The notes beneath the pieces are model-generated. The model saw only the letters and a list, made by a program, of their open reading frames with translations, had not been told where the DNA came from and did not search any database. A stretch of DNA of 64,000 nt from Microbaculum sp051390635 (GTDB lineage Bacteria > Pseudomonadota > Alphaproteobacteria > Rhizobiales > Tepidamorphaceae): the NCBI RefSeq assembly GCF_051390635.1, contig NZ_JBPODT010000003.1, positions 372,001-436,000 on the forward strand. Direction: 5' to 3'. Below, in pieces: positions 51,296 through 60,733 of this stretch (positions are counted from its first letter, which is position 1; each line of letters starts with the position of its first letter). The translations under genes were made by a program, and so were the position numbers.

Positions 51296-52219
51296 TCAGT
51301 CGCCGGAGGCCGTGTAGCGTCGCCGCGGGAAGATCGGCCAGCCCGGGCGGGTGGCGATCAGGCAGGCGAGAATGATCAGCGCCGCGCCGAGATAGGTGGC
51401 CGGACCGGGCCGTTCCTGGAAGAACAGCATCGCGAACGCGGTCGCCCAGAGCAGGTTGGTGTATTCCAGCGGCGCCAGCCGGCCGGCCGCCGCATGTTTG
51501 AACCCCCAGGCGATCAGCAGGTGCCCAGTGGTGCCGAGCAGTCCGACCACGGTGAACGCGATCAGGTCGTTCATCCCGATCCCGTTCCAGGTCGCGATCC
51601 CGACCGGCGTCAGGATGATGGCCGCCAGGATCGCCTGCAGGAAGATCAGCACGGGAATGGCGTCGTGGGCGGAGTGCTTGCGCAGAAGCACGATGCCGAG
51701 CGCATAGGCGATCGCCGACAACAGCGCCGCCGCGATCCCGGTCGGCGTCAGCGACTGACCCGAGCCGATGTCCCCGGCCACGACGACGACAATCCCGACG
51801 AAACCGAGGCCGACGGCCCCGATCGCGCGGACGGTGACCGGCTCGCCGAGGATCAGCCGGGCAATCAGGATCATGAAGATCGGCGCGGTGAAAGACAGCG
51901 TCACCGCTTCGACCAGGGGCATCCGGGTGATGGCGTAGAAGAACGATCCGGCGGCGACGATCATCACCGACGCGCGCAGGCCGTTGGACTTGAGCGATTG
52001 CCGGGTGATCCGGTGCGGTCCCGTCGCCAGGAAGACGACGAACGCGAACAGCGCGCCCATCACGTAGCGCAACCAGACGATCTGCAGGATCGAGGATTCC
52101 GGACCGAACCCCTTTACGATGGCGTCCATTCCCGACAGCAGAAAGATCGACAGCGCCACCACGAGGGCAGGGCGCATGGACGCGGCGTTGTCCGCCGTGC
52201 GGCCGGTCGCGTCGGACAT
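51296..52219 (-). CDS. EamA-family transporter (DMT superfamily), second copy
   Basis: 307 residues from the ATG at 52219 (MSDATGRTADNAASMRPALV). About ten helices in two EamA repeats: SILQIVWLRYVMGALFAFVV, EAVTLSFTAPIFMILIARLI, and in repeat 2 RLAPLEYTNLLWATAFAMLF. It resembles the RhaT/PagO-like EamA branch with substrate unknown. The groESL promoter lies 16 bases past its stop, so it is in the same orientation, upstream of groESL, but transcriptionally separate. Confidence 0.88.
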   Translation of the reverse strand: MSDATGRTADNAASMRPALVVALSIFLLSGMDAIVKGFGPESSILQIVWLRYVMGALFAFVVFLATGPHRITRQSLKSNGLRASVMIVAAGSFFYAITRMPLVEAVTLSFTAPIFMILIARLILGEPVTVRAIGAVGLGFVGIVVVVAGDIGSGQSLTPTGIAAALLSAIAYALGIVLLRKHSAHDAIPVLIFLQAILAAIILTPVGIATWNGIGMNDLIAFTVVGLLGTTGHLLIAWGFKHAAAGRLAPLEYTNLLWATAFAMLFFQERPGPATYLGAALIILACLIATRPGWPIFPRRRYTASGD

Positions 52220-52330
52220 GATCGGGGACCTTCGAAGACGTTCCTCACCGCCCATAGCACGGCGCTTGCCGGCCGCCTATCGCCCACGGCGCATGCCAGC
52301 CCTGCCGCTACGTGAACCCGGCCGGGAGAT

Positions 52331-52648
52331 TTAGGGAAGGGGAAACTCGCTGACCGTGCCCGCCTCGTTGTCGATCAGCATGAACAGGTCGAAATAGGCG
52401 AAGGTCGGCTCCGTGCCCGTGCGGTCCTTGAACCGGGCGATCCAGGCGGCGTCATGCGCCTTGAGCGCGGCCTCCTTGTTCGGCCAGACATAGATCCCGG
52501 CGAGCTTTCCGTCCGCAGCGCGCACGAAATGCTTGCGGACGAGATCGGGATTGGCCTGCCAGTGGGCGACGACGCCGCGCGCGTCCGCGACAATGTCATC
52601 GTTGCTCATGCCCTCGGGGGCTTCGAAGCTGACCATCTCGACGATCAT
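52331..52648 (-). CDS. YdhR-like putative mono-oxygenase (dimeric alpha/beta barrel)
   Basis: 105 residues. MIVEMVSFEAPEGMSNDDIV, VRAADGKLAGIYVWPNKEAA and AKFKD-like ARFKDRTGTEPTFAYFDLF are typical of the small ferredoxin-like YdhR group related to antibiotic-biosynthesis monooxygenases. The activity is unproven in most members. It follows the nucleotide cyclase gene by 16 bases on the same strand. Confidence 0.75.
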   Translation of the reverse strand: MIVEMVSFEAPEGMSNDDIVADARGVVAHWQANPDLVRKHFVRAADGKLAGIYVWPNKEAALKAHDAAWIARFKDRTGTEPTFAYFDLFMLIDNEAGTVSEFPLP

Positions 52649-52664
52649 GTACCAGGTCTCCTGT

Positions 52665-54608
52665 TTATGTCCCGCTTTGCGCCGGAGCGACGATGCGGTG
52701 TGGCTCGAACACCTCGAGCGGCTCCGCCCGCCCTTTTACCCGAACTTCGCCCCGCGCGGTAAATTCGATATCGCCGGGGCACAGTTCGCGCGTCTGTTTG
52801 CTGACCAGGATCTCGGTGCCGAGCTCCTTGTTCAGCCCTTCCAGCCGCGAGGCGACGTTCACGGTATCGCCCATCGCCGTATACTGGAGCCGGTCTTCGG
52901 CCCCGACATTGCCGACCACCGCCGGCCCCGTGTGGATGCCGATGCGCGTGATCAGCTCGGACTTTCCCGCGGCGCGCTGGGCGGCGTTGAAGTCCGCCAG
53001 CGCCGCCTTCATCTGCAGGGCGCAGCGGCAGGCGTCCAGGGCGTGGTCGGGCGAGGCGATGGGCGCGTTCCACATTGCGTTGATGGAATCGCCCAGAAAC
53101 TGCACGATTGTCCCGTCATTCGCTTCCACGCAGCCATTCAACAGCTCGAAATAGTCGGACAGCATGGAGACGACGGTCTCCGGGGCGTTCCGTTCCGAGA
53201 TCGTCGTGAAGTCCTTGATGTCGGTGAACATGACGGTGACGGTTTCCCGCACCGCGGCGCGCCGGTCGAACAGGCCCGAATCGACGATGCGGCGGACGAG
53301 TTCCTTTGGCACATACAGCCCGAACGAGCTTATCGCGATGCGCGCGGAGGCGAGTGCGCCGTTCAGCGTAACGATTTCCGAGATCCGCGAGCGCAGGGGC
53401 GGTGGCTCCGAGAAATCGAAATCCTTCAGCCGCAGGGCCTGGCCGGTGAGCGTCATCAGCGAGCGGCTGATCAGCCGCGAAATGATGATGGTGATGACGA
53501 TGCCGACGCCCAGAACGGCCGCGCCGATCGCTAGCCCCTGATGCAGCCCCCTGTCGACTTCGGCCGTGAAGTCGCTCCGCGGTGCGGCGACCGCGATGGT
53601 GTAGCCCGCGAACGCCGAGACGAAGTCGATCGGCGCGAGCAGCACCTCGTAGATCTTTCCGGCGTGCGCGAAATGCGTCCGGCCGCTGCCGAGCGTCTTC
53701 AGCGCCGCGTCGATCTGAGGCAGCAGCGTGTCGTGCTCGGCCAAGTCGACGTGGTCGTCGCCGCGTTGACCGTCCGCGATCTCGGTGAGTTCGGCCATCA
53801 GGACCGGGTTGGAGTGGACGATCAGTTTGCCGTTCGGATCGAAGATGTAGGATTGCGCGTTCGGTGAGACCCGCTCCTCGTCCAGGAATCGCGCCACCGT
53901 ATCCATGAGAACGTCGGCGGCGATCACCACGCCCGGATCGGTCTTGTGCTTGAGGGCGATGGTCTTCACGTAGGCGCCGCTGAACGGCATGAAATACGGC
54001 TCGGTGGCGATCGGCCCTGTCGCCTGGGACGCCTCGCGATACCAGATCCGCGTGCGCGGATCGAAATCCGTCGGCTTGGTCGGAATGAACGAGGTCGGTT
54101 CGCCATCGGCGCCGAGAAAGGTCCAGCGCACGGTCGGACCGCCCGCCGCGTCGGGGATGATCATCTCCAGCGCCGCGGCTGCGTCTTCCGGCGCTTTCAG
54201 CGGCGCGCGCCAGGGCGATCCTTCGCGCAGGCTCACCAGGCGGAGGAAGCGGCCGTCGGGATACCCGACGAAGATGCCGTCGAGTTCCGGCGCGAGTTCG
54301 ATCGTCTCGAACAGAAAGCTGCGCTTTTCGTCGAGACTGGCCGGCGGCGACGTCGCCATGTCGTCAAGCGCGGCGGCCAGTTGCGCCATCGCCAGCTTGT
54401 CGGCGAACGCGATGCGGTAATGGTCGACGATGCGTTCGGAGATCGATGCCATTTCGAGGTCGATGGCCTCGTAGGCGGCGTCGTGCCCGCGGTCGTAGGA
54501 AAGCCAGAGCATCGGCCCGGCGATACCGATCAACAGGACAACGAAGACAAGTCCGAGATGGATGCGAAGGGGCCTGGTCCAGGCGCCGTCTTTCTCGTTT
54601 CCCCGCAT
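52665..54608 (-). CDS. Adenylate/guanylate cyclase with Cache sensor
   Basis: 647 residues. TM1 about 17-37; double-Cache-like periplasmic sensor about 40-340 (LAPELDGIFVGYPDGRFLRL, RTRIWYREASQATGPIATEP); TM2 about 350-372; a short HAMP-like linker; and a class III catalytic domain about 440-620. Metal and substrate motifs VTVMFTDIKDFTTISE, GTIVQFLGDSINAMWNA and GDTVNVASRLEGLNKEL are intact, so it should be active. Purine preference is most likely ATP. The ligand is unknown. It is followed by the YdhR-like gene. Confidence 0.92.
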   Translation of the reverse strand: MRGNEKDGAWTRPLRIHLGLVFVVLLIGIAGPMLWLSYDRGHDAAYEAIDLEMASISERIVDHYRIAFADKLAMAQLAAALDDMATSPPASLDEKRSFLFETIELAPELDGIFVGYPDGRFLRLVSLREGSPWRAPLKAPEDAAAALEMIIPDAAGGPTVRWTFLGADGEPTSFIPTKPTDFDPRTRIWYREASQATGPIATEPYFMPFSGAYVKTIALKHKTDPGVVIAADVLMDTVARFLDEERVSPNAQSYIFDPNGKLIVHSNPVLMAELTEIADGQRGDDHVDLAEHDTLLPQIDAALKTLGSGRTHFAHAGKIYEVLLAPIDFVSAFAGYTIAVAAPRSDFTAEVDRGLHQGLAIGAAVLGVGIVITIIISRLISRSLMTLTGQALRLKDFDFSEPPPLRSRISEIVTLNGALASARIAISSFGLYVPKELVRRIVDSGLFDRRAAVRETVTVMFTDIKDFTTISERNAPETVVSMLSDYFELLNGCVEANDGTIVQFLGDSINAMWNAPIASPDHALDACRCALQMKAALADFNAAQRAAGKSELITRIGIHTGPAVVGNVGAEDRLQYTAMGDTVNVASRLEGLNKELGTEILVSKQTRELCPGDIEFTARGEVRVKGRAEPLEVFEPHRIVAPAQSGT

Positions 54609-54792
54609 CGACTGTCTGTTCCCCCATCCCGCGATTCGGTAATCCGCGTTCCCTTCGCAACCCTATCATCGGTTGCGCGCGTTGGGCCAAGCTGTTCGCG
54701 AATTGCGGGAATCTGGCGGGCGCCGGATTCGGATTGCACCGCCTGCGGCCTTCGTCTATCGCGAAATTACTTTCGCATGCGAGCCGAAGGCG

Positions 54793-55995
54793 ATGGCAGG
54801 CCCACAAACCGATACACGAGCCAATGGCGATCTACCGCTGCCCGCGCTGGCCGCCGTCATGGCGGTGATCGGGGCGTTCGCGCTGTCGGTCGGCTACATC
54901 TACCCCGCCATTGCCCTCAATCTCGAGGAACGCGGCGTGTCGACCGTGACGATCGGCGTGCTGGCGGCGATCCAGGGCCTCGGCGTCCTCGTCTGCTCGC
55001 TCATGCTGCCGTGGCTTACCGGGCGGTTCGGTGCCTGGCGGATTGCGGTCTGGTCGCTGCTGGGAACCGCCGCGACCATGACGCTTCTGGGACTGACCGA
55101 GGATCTCGTTGTCTGGGGCATCCTGCGCTTCCTGCTCGGCATCGGCGCCAATGCTCTGTTCGTCATCTGCGAGGTTTGGATCAACGTCCTCGCGACGGAA
55201 CGGTTTCGCGGCCGTGTCATCGGCACCTACACCACCGTGATTTCCGGTTTGTTCGCGCTCGGCCCGCTGCTCGTCCCGGTGCTCGGCTATCAGGGCGCCG
55301 TCTCGTTCGGTTCGGTCGCGGTGATCTACCTTCTCATGGGCGCGCCCGTGCTCTGGCTCAGGACGGTGGTGCCGGCGATGGAGAAGGTTTCGTTTCGCGA
55401 GTTGCCGAGGGTCATGCTGGCGATCCCGGTTTTGCTGCTCGCCGTTGCGGTATTCTCCTTCTTCGACGCCGCGACCTTCGCCCTGTGGGTCGTCTACGCG
55501 TTCGGTCGCGGCGAGACCCAGACGGTGACGATCATCACCCTGTCGGTGCTGGTTACCGGCAACGTGATCCTACAGTTTCCGATCGGCTGGCTCGCCGACC
55601 GGATGAACCGCCGTGTCCTGCTGGCGCTGCTGTCCGGTGCCGCGTTCGCCGGTGCCATCGTGCTGCCGCTGCTGCCGCTGTCCCATGTCCTGACCTACGT
55701 GTTCCTGTTCTTCTGGGGCGCGGCGGCCTTCGGCGTCTATACGATCGCCATAACCCTGATCGGCCAGTATCTGACCGGCATCCGCCTTGTGGCGGCGAAC
55801 GCCGCGTTCGGCGTGATGTGGGGGATCGGCGCCCTGATCGGCCCCTGGATCACCAGTTTGGCGATGCAGTCGCAGGGACCTGCCGGATTGCCGCTCACCT
55901 TCGCCGTGGTTTACGGTGTCCTGACGATCGCCGCCCTCAGCTTGCCGCCGATCCGCGCCGCGCTGGTCGGTCTGGAGCGGGAGGGCAGGGGCTGA
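54793..55995 (+). CDS. MFS transporter (sugar-phosphate/drug-type)
   Basis: 400 residues from the ATG at 54793; the open frame extends upstream without similarity. Twelve helices with the MFS motif A equivalent LPWLTGRFGAWRIAVWSLLG between helices 2 and 3, and a second motif GWLADRMNRRVLLALLSGAA in the C half. It resembles the YcaD/UMF1-like group. Substrate unknown. It lies divergent from the cyclase. The DUF427 gene starts 35 bases after its stop. Confidence 0.9.
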   Translation: MAGPQTDTRANGDLPLPALAAVMAVIGAFALSVGYIYPAIALNLEERGVSTVTIGVLAAIQGLGVLVCSLMLPWLTGRFGAWRIAVWSLLGTAATMTLLGLTEDLVVWGILRFLLGIGANALFVICEVWINVLATERFRGRVIGTYTTVISGLFALGPLLVPVLGYQGAVSFGSVAVIYLLMGAPVLWLRTVVPAMEKVSFRELPRVMLAIPVLLLAVAVFSFFDAATFALWVVYAFGRGETQTVTIITLSVLVTGNVILQFPIGWLADRMNRRVLLALLSGAAFAGAIVLPLLPLSHVLTYVFLFFWGAAAFGVYTIAITLIGQYLTGIRLVAANAAFGVMWGIGALIGPWITSLAMQSQGPAGLPLTFAVVYGVLTIAALSLPPIRAALVGLEREGRG

Positions 55996-56030
55996 TCCCC
56001 CTCACTGAGTTGTCCGATGGGGAGTATCCG

Positions 56031-56387
56031 ATGAAACTGCCCGGACCCGACCATCCGATCACGATTGCGCCGGCAAGACAGCGTGTCACCGTCCTCGCCG
56101 GCGGCCAGGTTGTCGCCGAAAGCGATCGCGCCCTCGTGATGCGGGAGGCGCACTATCCGCCGGTCTACTACCTGCCGCGCGCGGACGCGGCGATGGACCG
56201 GCTCGAGCCCAGCGAGCACGCGAGCTACTGCCCGTTCAAGGGAGAGGCTTGCTATTTCTCGATCCCCGCGCTGGGGGAAGCCGGGCGCAACGCGGTGTGG
56301 TCCTACGAGACGCCCTACTCGGCGGTCGCGGAGATCGCCGGCTGTCTCGCCTTCTATGCCGACCGCGTCGACGTTCAGGTCATCTAG
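56031..56387 (+). CDS. DUF427 family protein
   Basis: 118 residues. VTVLAGGQVVAESDRALVMR, YYLPRADAAMDRLEPSEHAS and YCPFKGEACYFSI are diagnostic of DUF427, a small beta-barrel domain of unknown role. GGGGAG precedes the ATG. It sits directly after the MFS gene, presumably the same operon. It ends 4 bases inside the convergent periplasmic protein gene. Confidence 0.88.
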   Translation: MKLPGPDHPITIAPARQRVTVLAGGQVVAESDRALVMREAHYPPVYYLPRADAAMDRLEPSEHASYCPFKGEACYFSIPALGEAGRNAVWSYETPYSAVAEIAGCLAFYADRVDVQVI

Positions 56388-56968
56388 CCGCGCTTGATCG
56401 TGATCGGCAGCGAGAAGGCCGCTGTCTTGCCGTAGACCCGGTCCGTGAGCGTGGTCGTGACCACGTAGTCGCCGGGGCCGAGCCCGCCGAACACGTAGGT
56501 CAGCGCCAGGAAAACATCCGCATTGCGGTCCGCTGACGCGATCTGGAACTCCGCGAACGCCTTGTGGCCGACGATGATCTTGCCTTCGGCCGTCGCCACC
56601 CTGACGTCGGCGACCATGTCGGTCCGGTAACCTTCGCCGGTGGACATCCAACCGAATGCCACCGGCTCGGCGTAGATGTGGATCTCCTCGTCGACCAAAT
56701 AGGCGTTGCTGGCGCGCGGCTTTTCGCGGCCGAACGCGGTCGGCGCGGAATCGACCAGCGCGGTCTTGCGGAAGGCGAGGGGGACCATCTGCCATACGGC
56801 CTGGGCGAACCGGTCGGCGAGGTCCAGCGCCTCCAGGGTCTGGCCGGCGGCGGCGGCCTGTTCGGCCTCACTCGCCAGCGCCCTCAGGGTCTCGTCGGCG
56901 ACGGCCGGCGCCACGGCGAGCCACGACACGATGGCGCCGACCAGGGCGCTGCGGAAAAAACGGATCAT
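56384..56968 (-). CDS. Secreted protein of unknown function
   Basis: 194 residues. Signal peptide MIRFFRSALVGAIVSWLAVA (cleavage near AVADE). A helical stretch LRALASEAEQAAAAGQTLEA is followed by a beta-rich C half (EPVAFGWMSTGEGYRTDMVA, GDYVVTTTLTDRVYGKTAAF) that looks like an Ig- or bacterial-sandwich domain. There is no family I can name. It lies downstream of the AAA+ regulator gene on the same strand across a 103-base gap. Confidence 0.65.
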   Translation of the reverse strand: MIRFFRSALVGAIVSWLAVAPAVADETLRALASEAEQAAAAGQTLEALDLADRFAQAVWQMVPLAFRKTALVDSAPTAFGREKPRASNAYLVDEEIHIYAEPVAFGWMSTGEGYRTDMVADVRVATAEGKIIVGHKAFAEFQIASADRNADVFLALTYVFGGLGPGDYVVTTTLTDRVYGKTAAFSLPITIKRG

Positions 56969-57071
56969 TTCACCCCCCGAAGCACGGCCTTTTCGTTCAG
57001 CCGCCGCATCCGGCCGTCATATTGGCGCATGGAAACGGGCCGCGGCAAGCGGACGCAGCGTTTTTGCGCGC

Positions 57072-58508
57072 TTAGGCGGCCGAGTTCGCCACCCGGATTT
57101 CGGCCGTCCAGCCCTGTTTCTTGCGGTAGATGGTGGAGGCGCTGATCTGCAGGGCGGCGGCGGCCTGGACGACATTGCCGTCGAAGGCCGACAGGGCGTC
57201 CTCGATGATGCGCCGCTCCTGCAGCCAGAAAGGCTCGATCGTCCCGGATTGTTTGATCGGGCTGCCGGCGGCTGTGCCGTGGCCGGGTGTGTCGACCCCG
57301 GTCTGGCCGGCCCGGGCGAGCGCCATCGCCAGCATCGGGGCGGTGATCTCGTCCCCGTCGTTCATCACGACGGCGCGGCGGATGACGTTCTGCAGCTGGC
57401 GCACGTTGCCGGGCCACTCGTAGTGGACGAGCAGGGCGCGGGCCTCCGCGTCGAACCGCGTGAAGCCGCGGCCTTCCTCCGCGGCGAACGCCAGCAGCGT
57501 CGCGTCCGCGATCGGCAGGATGTCCTCGCACCGCTCGCGAAGCGGCGGCAGATGAACCGGCAGGACGTGCAGGCGGTAGTAGAGGTCGGCGCGGAACCGG
57601 CCGGCGGCGACTTCGGCCTCCGGGTTTCGGTTGGTCGCGCAGACGAAGCGCACGTCGACGGGCCTGGACCGCGTGTCGCCGACCCGGCGCAGCGTGCCTG
57701 TTTGGATGAAGCGCAGGAGCTTGGTCTGCAGGTCCGGCGCCATTTCGCAGATTTCGTCGAGGAACAGCGTGCCGCCATTGGCGAGCTCGGCGGCGCCGGC
57801 GCGGTCCTCGTTGGCGCTGGTGAAGGCGCCGCGAACGTGGCCGAAAATCTCGCTTTCCATCAGGTCGCGCGGGATCGCGCCGCAATTGAGCGCGACGAAG
57901 GCGCCGGTGCGTCCGGACCGGCCATGGACCGCCTCTGCGGTCAGTTCCTTGCCGGTTCCGCTCTCGCCGGTGACGAAAACAGGCGCTTTCGAACTGGCGA
58001 CCCGCGAAATCAGCTCGAAAACGCCGCGCATCACCTCCGAACGGCCGATGAACCGCTCGAAATCGGAGGACGGGGCGCGGGCCGTCTGCCGCGCCGACCC
58101 GGCCGGAACGAGGGTCGGCCTGGGCGTCGGCTCGAGCGTCCGCTCGATCGCCTCGGCGACGGCTTCGGGTCGGGTCGGCCGCACCAGGAAGTCGGCGGCG
58201 CCAGCCCGCATGGCGGCAACCGCCAGGCCGAGCGATCCGGTGCCGCTGATCGCGATGACGGGCGCCTCGGCGGCGGCGGCGGCGAGATCGGCGCTCCGCT
58301 CGCCGTTGGCGCCGTCGATCCCGAGCAGTATGGCGTCGACCGGCGCATCGTCGGCCGCCCGCGCCTCGCTCCAGCTCTCGGCTTCGAGGATGACGAGCGC
58401 CAGGCCCGAGCGCGATGCTGCCTCCTCGCGCACGAAGCGCCGGAAGACCGGATCGCGGTCGACGACGAGAACCCGACGGACTGGTGAACCTGTTTCGGCC
58501 GATGCCAT
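57072..58508 (-). CDS. NtrC-like AAA+ regulator with altered GAFTGA and pseudo-receiver
   Basis: 478 residues from the ATG at 58508. Receiver-like domain about 13-125, AAA+ about 150-385 and a Fis-type HTH about 430-470 (QAAAALQISASTIYRKKQGW). Walker A GESGTGKEL and Walker B LFLDEICEM are intact. The sigma-54 contact loop reads GAFTSA rather than GAFTGA. The receiver has no phosphoacceptor Asp at the usual place (AILLGIDGANG) and its conserved Lys is Arg (FLVRPT). It therefore probably works without phosphorylation, perhaps with weaker or no sigma-54 contact. It is divergent from the aminotransferase. Confidence 0.85.
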   Translation of the reverse strand: MASAETGSPVRRVLVVDRDPVFRRFVREEAASRSGLALVILEAESWSEARAADDAPVDAILLGIDGANGERSADLAAAAAEAPVIAISGTGSLGLAVAAMRAGAADFLVRPTRPEAVAEAIERTLEPTPRPTLVPAGSARQTARAPSSDFERFIGRSEVMRGVFELISRVASSKAPVFVTGESGTGKELTAEAVHGRSGRTGAFVALNCGAIPRDLMESEIFGHVRGAFTSANEDRAGAAELANGGTLFLDEICEMAPDLQTKLLRFIQTGTLRRVGDTRSRPVDVRFVCATNRNPEAEVAAGRFRADLYYRLHVLPVHLPPLRERCEDILPIADATLLAFAAEEGRGFTRFDAEARALLVHYEWPGNVRQLQNVIRRAVVMNDGDEITAPMLAMALARAGQTGVDTPGHGTAAGSPIKQSGTIEPFWLQERRIIEDALSAFDGNVVQAAAALQISASTIYRKKQGWTAEIRVANSAA

Positions 58509-58689
58509 GCCCGGACGAACCCCTCGCTTTCCTGCAGACTGACGACCGCGAACGCCCCGATTAATCCGCAATTAGGGTAAAGAAACGGTTGCCCGCGCCG
58601 CCGCGCGGGTGGTTTCCCGACCCGCGGGCCTCTGCTATCGTCCCGCGCGCTGCACCAACGAGAACCAAATCCGTTCAAGGAGCACATCT

Positions 58690-60039
58690 ATGTCGGTCGC
58701 GCATGACATCGACACATCGGCGGAATTGTCGCCCAACGATCTCGAAGCATTCTGGATGCCGTTCACGCCGAATCGGGCGTTCAAGAAGAACCCGCGCCTG
58801 ATCTCGCGCGCCAAGGACGTCCATTATTATACCCCGGACGGGCGCGCGGTCCTCGATGCGACCGCCGGGCTGTGGTGCTGCAACGCCGGCCATGGCCGCG
58901 CGCCGATCGTCGAGGCGATCCAGAAGCAGGCCGCCGAGCTCGACTACGCGCCGGCCTTCCAGTTCGCCCATCCCAAGGCCTTCGCGCTGGCCAACCGCCT
59001 GGCGATGATGGCGCCGGCCGATCTCGACCACGTCTTCTTCGCCAATTCCGGCTCCGAGGCCGTCGATTCGGCCCTGAAGATCGCGCTGGCCTACTGGAAC
59101 GTCCAGGGCAAGGGCTCGAAGACCCGCCTGATTGGCCGCGAGCGCGGCTATCACGGCGTCGGTTTCGGCGGCATCTCGGTCGGCGGCATCGTCAACAACC
59201 GCAAGTTCTTCGGCGGTCTCCTGACCGGCGTCGACCACCTGCCGCACACCTATAACCGCGCCGAGCAGGCCTTCACCCGCGGCGAGCCGGAATGGGGCGC
59301 GCACCTGGCCGACAATCTCGAATCGATCGTCGCCCTGCACGACGCCTCCACCATCGCCGCCGTCGTCGTCGAGCCGATGGCCGGCTCCACCGGCGTGCTG
59401 CCGCCGCCCAAGGGCTACCTCAGGAAGCTGCGCGAGATCTGCGACAAGCACGGCATCCTGCTGATCTTCGACGAGGTCATCACCGCCTTCGGCCGTCTCG
59501 GCTTCGCCACAGCCGCCGAGCGCTACGGTGTCGTCCCCGACATGATCACCTTCGCCAAGGGCGTCACCTCCGGCACCGTTCCGATGGGTGGCGTGATCGT
59601 GCGCAAGCCCATCTACGACGCCTTCATGAACGGCCCCGAGCACGTGATCGAGCTGTTCCACGGCTACACCTACTCGGCCCATCCGATCGCGGTGGCCGCC
59701 GGTCTGGCGACCCTCGACGTCTATCTCGACGAGGGCCTGTTCGATCGGGCCAGGGAACTGGAGACCGAGTGGGCCGACGCGGCCATGAGCCTGAGGGGCA
59801 AGCCGAACGTCGTCGACATCCGCACCATCGGCCTGGTGGCGGCCATAGACCTGGAGTCGCGGCCCGGCGCCGTCGGCGCCCGTGCCTACGAGGCGATGGA
59901 CAGGGGCTTCCACGAGTATGACATGATGATGCGCGTCACCGGCGACACCATCGCGCTGTCGCCGCCGCTGACCATCTCCCGCGACCAGATCGGCGGTTTG
60001 TTCGACGGGCTCGGCAAGCTGCTCGGCGAGCTGAGCTGA
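58690..60039 (+). CDS. Omega-amino acid--pyruvate aminotransferase (class III, PLP)
   Basis: 449 residues from the ATG at 58690. FWMPFTPNRAFKKNPRLISR start, PLP motifs FFANSGSEAVDSALKIALAY, GILLIFDEVITAFGRLGF and the Schiff-base Lys290 in TFAKGVTSGTVPMGG. It is of the beta-alanine/omega-amino-acid:pyruvate type. It transfers an amino group from beta-alanine or related amines to pyruvate in the cytosol. Its codon bias is strongly GC-rich, suggesting high expression. The AAA+ regulator is divergent 181 bases upstream and may control it. Confidence 0.93.
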   Translation: MSVAHDIDTSAELSPNDLEAFWMPFTPNRAFKKNPRLISRAKDVHYYTPDGRAVLDATAGLWCCNAGHGRAPIVEAIQKQAAELDYAPAFQFAHPKAFALANRLAMMAPADLDHVFFANSGSEAVDSALKIALAYWNVQGKGSKTRLIGRERGYHGVGFGGISVGGIVNNRKFFGGLLTGVDHLPHTYNRAEQAFTRGEPEWGAHLADNLESIVALHDASTIAAVVVEPMAGSTGVLPPPKGYLRKLREICDKHGILLIFDEVITAFGRLGFATAAERYGVVPDMITFAKGVTSGTVPMGGVIVRKPIYDAFMNGPEHVIELFHGYTYSAHPIAVAAGLATLDVYLDEGLFDRARELETEWADAAMSLRGKPNVVDIRTIGLVAAIDLESRPGAVGARAYEAMDRGFHEYDMMMRVTGDTIALSPPLTISRDQIGGLFDGLGKLLGELS

Positions 60040-60067
60040 CCGCACGGCGGTAATTGGATCGGAACCG

Positions 60068-60667
60068 ATGTCGATAAAGAGCATGTTGGTCATAGGCGTC
60101 GCCGTGCTGATCGCGGCCGGCGCCGCCTATGTGTTGGTCGTTCCCGACGCCCTTGACCTGGTGGGCGTCGAGAGGGTGGAGGAGCCCGCGCCGGCGCAGC
60201 CGGCCAAGGACTCGTCCCGGATCAGCACCTCGACGCCGGTTCCCGCCGGCCAGGGATCGTCCGACGAGATGCCCAATGTCGGCGTCCTCGATCTGGCCGC
60301 ACTTCCGTTCGAAAGCGGGTGCGGCCTGTTCCTCAGCCGCGAGGGCGAGGAGGAAATCGTCTTCGTCGACGCCATGCCCGGCGGCGGCAGTGACGACGCC
60401 AACGGCCCGATGCCGGCGGTGATGATGATCGACGGCACGCTCGTCACCTTCTCGCGCACCACCGCCGACGGCGAGCCGATCGGCTTCGGCCAGTACCCGC
60501 GCCAGGTGTTCGACAGCGCCGACAACACGGTCAGGGTCGTCGTCGAGGTCGATTTCGGCGAGGAGACCGATCCCGAGGACGTTCCCGTCTCCGCCGGCGA
60601 GGTGACGGTCATGAAGGCCGGCCGGCCGACGCTGAAGTTCCAGGTATCGGGCGGCGCGGGCTGCTGA
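60068..60667 (+). CDS. Membrane-anchored periplasmic protein, unknown
   Basis: 199 residues. An N-terminal anchor or signal (SMLVIGVAVLIAAGAAYVLV) is followed by a Pro/Ser-rich linker (about 38-70) and a beta-rich domain with FESGCGLFLSREGEEEIVF, MMIDGTLVTFSRTTADGEP and a C-terminal Cys (SGGAGC). There is no known family that I can name. It is 29 bases after the aminotransferase and 67 before the EAL gene, in the same orientation. Confidence 0.65.
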   Translation: MSIKSMLVIGVAVLIAAGAAYVLVVPDALDLVGVERVEEPAPAQPAKDSSRISTSTPVPAGQGSSDEMPNVGVLDLAALPFESGCGLFLSREGEEEIVFVDAMPGGGSDDANGPMPAVMMIDGTLVTFSRTTADGEPIGFGQYPRQVFDSADNTVRVVVEVDFGEETDPEDVPVSAGEVTVMKAGRPTLKFQVSGGAGC

Positions 60668-60733
60668 CGGGCAGGTACACGATTTGTTAAGCGCCGCGCT
60701 ACTTGGCGGCGAGAATCACCTAGTATCCGCCGC

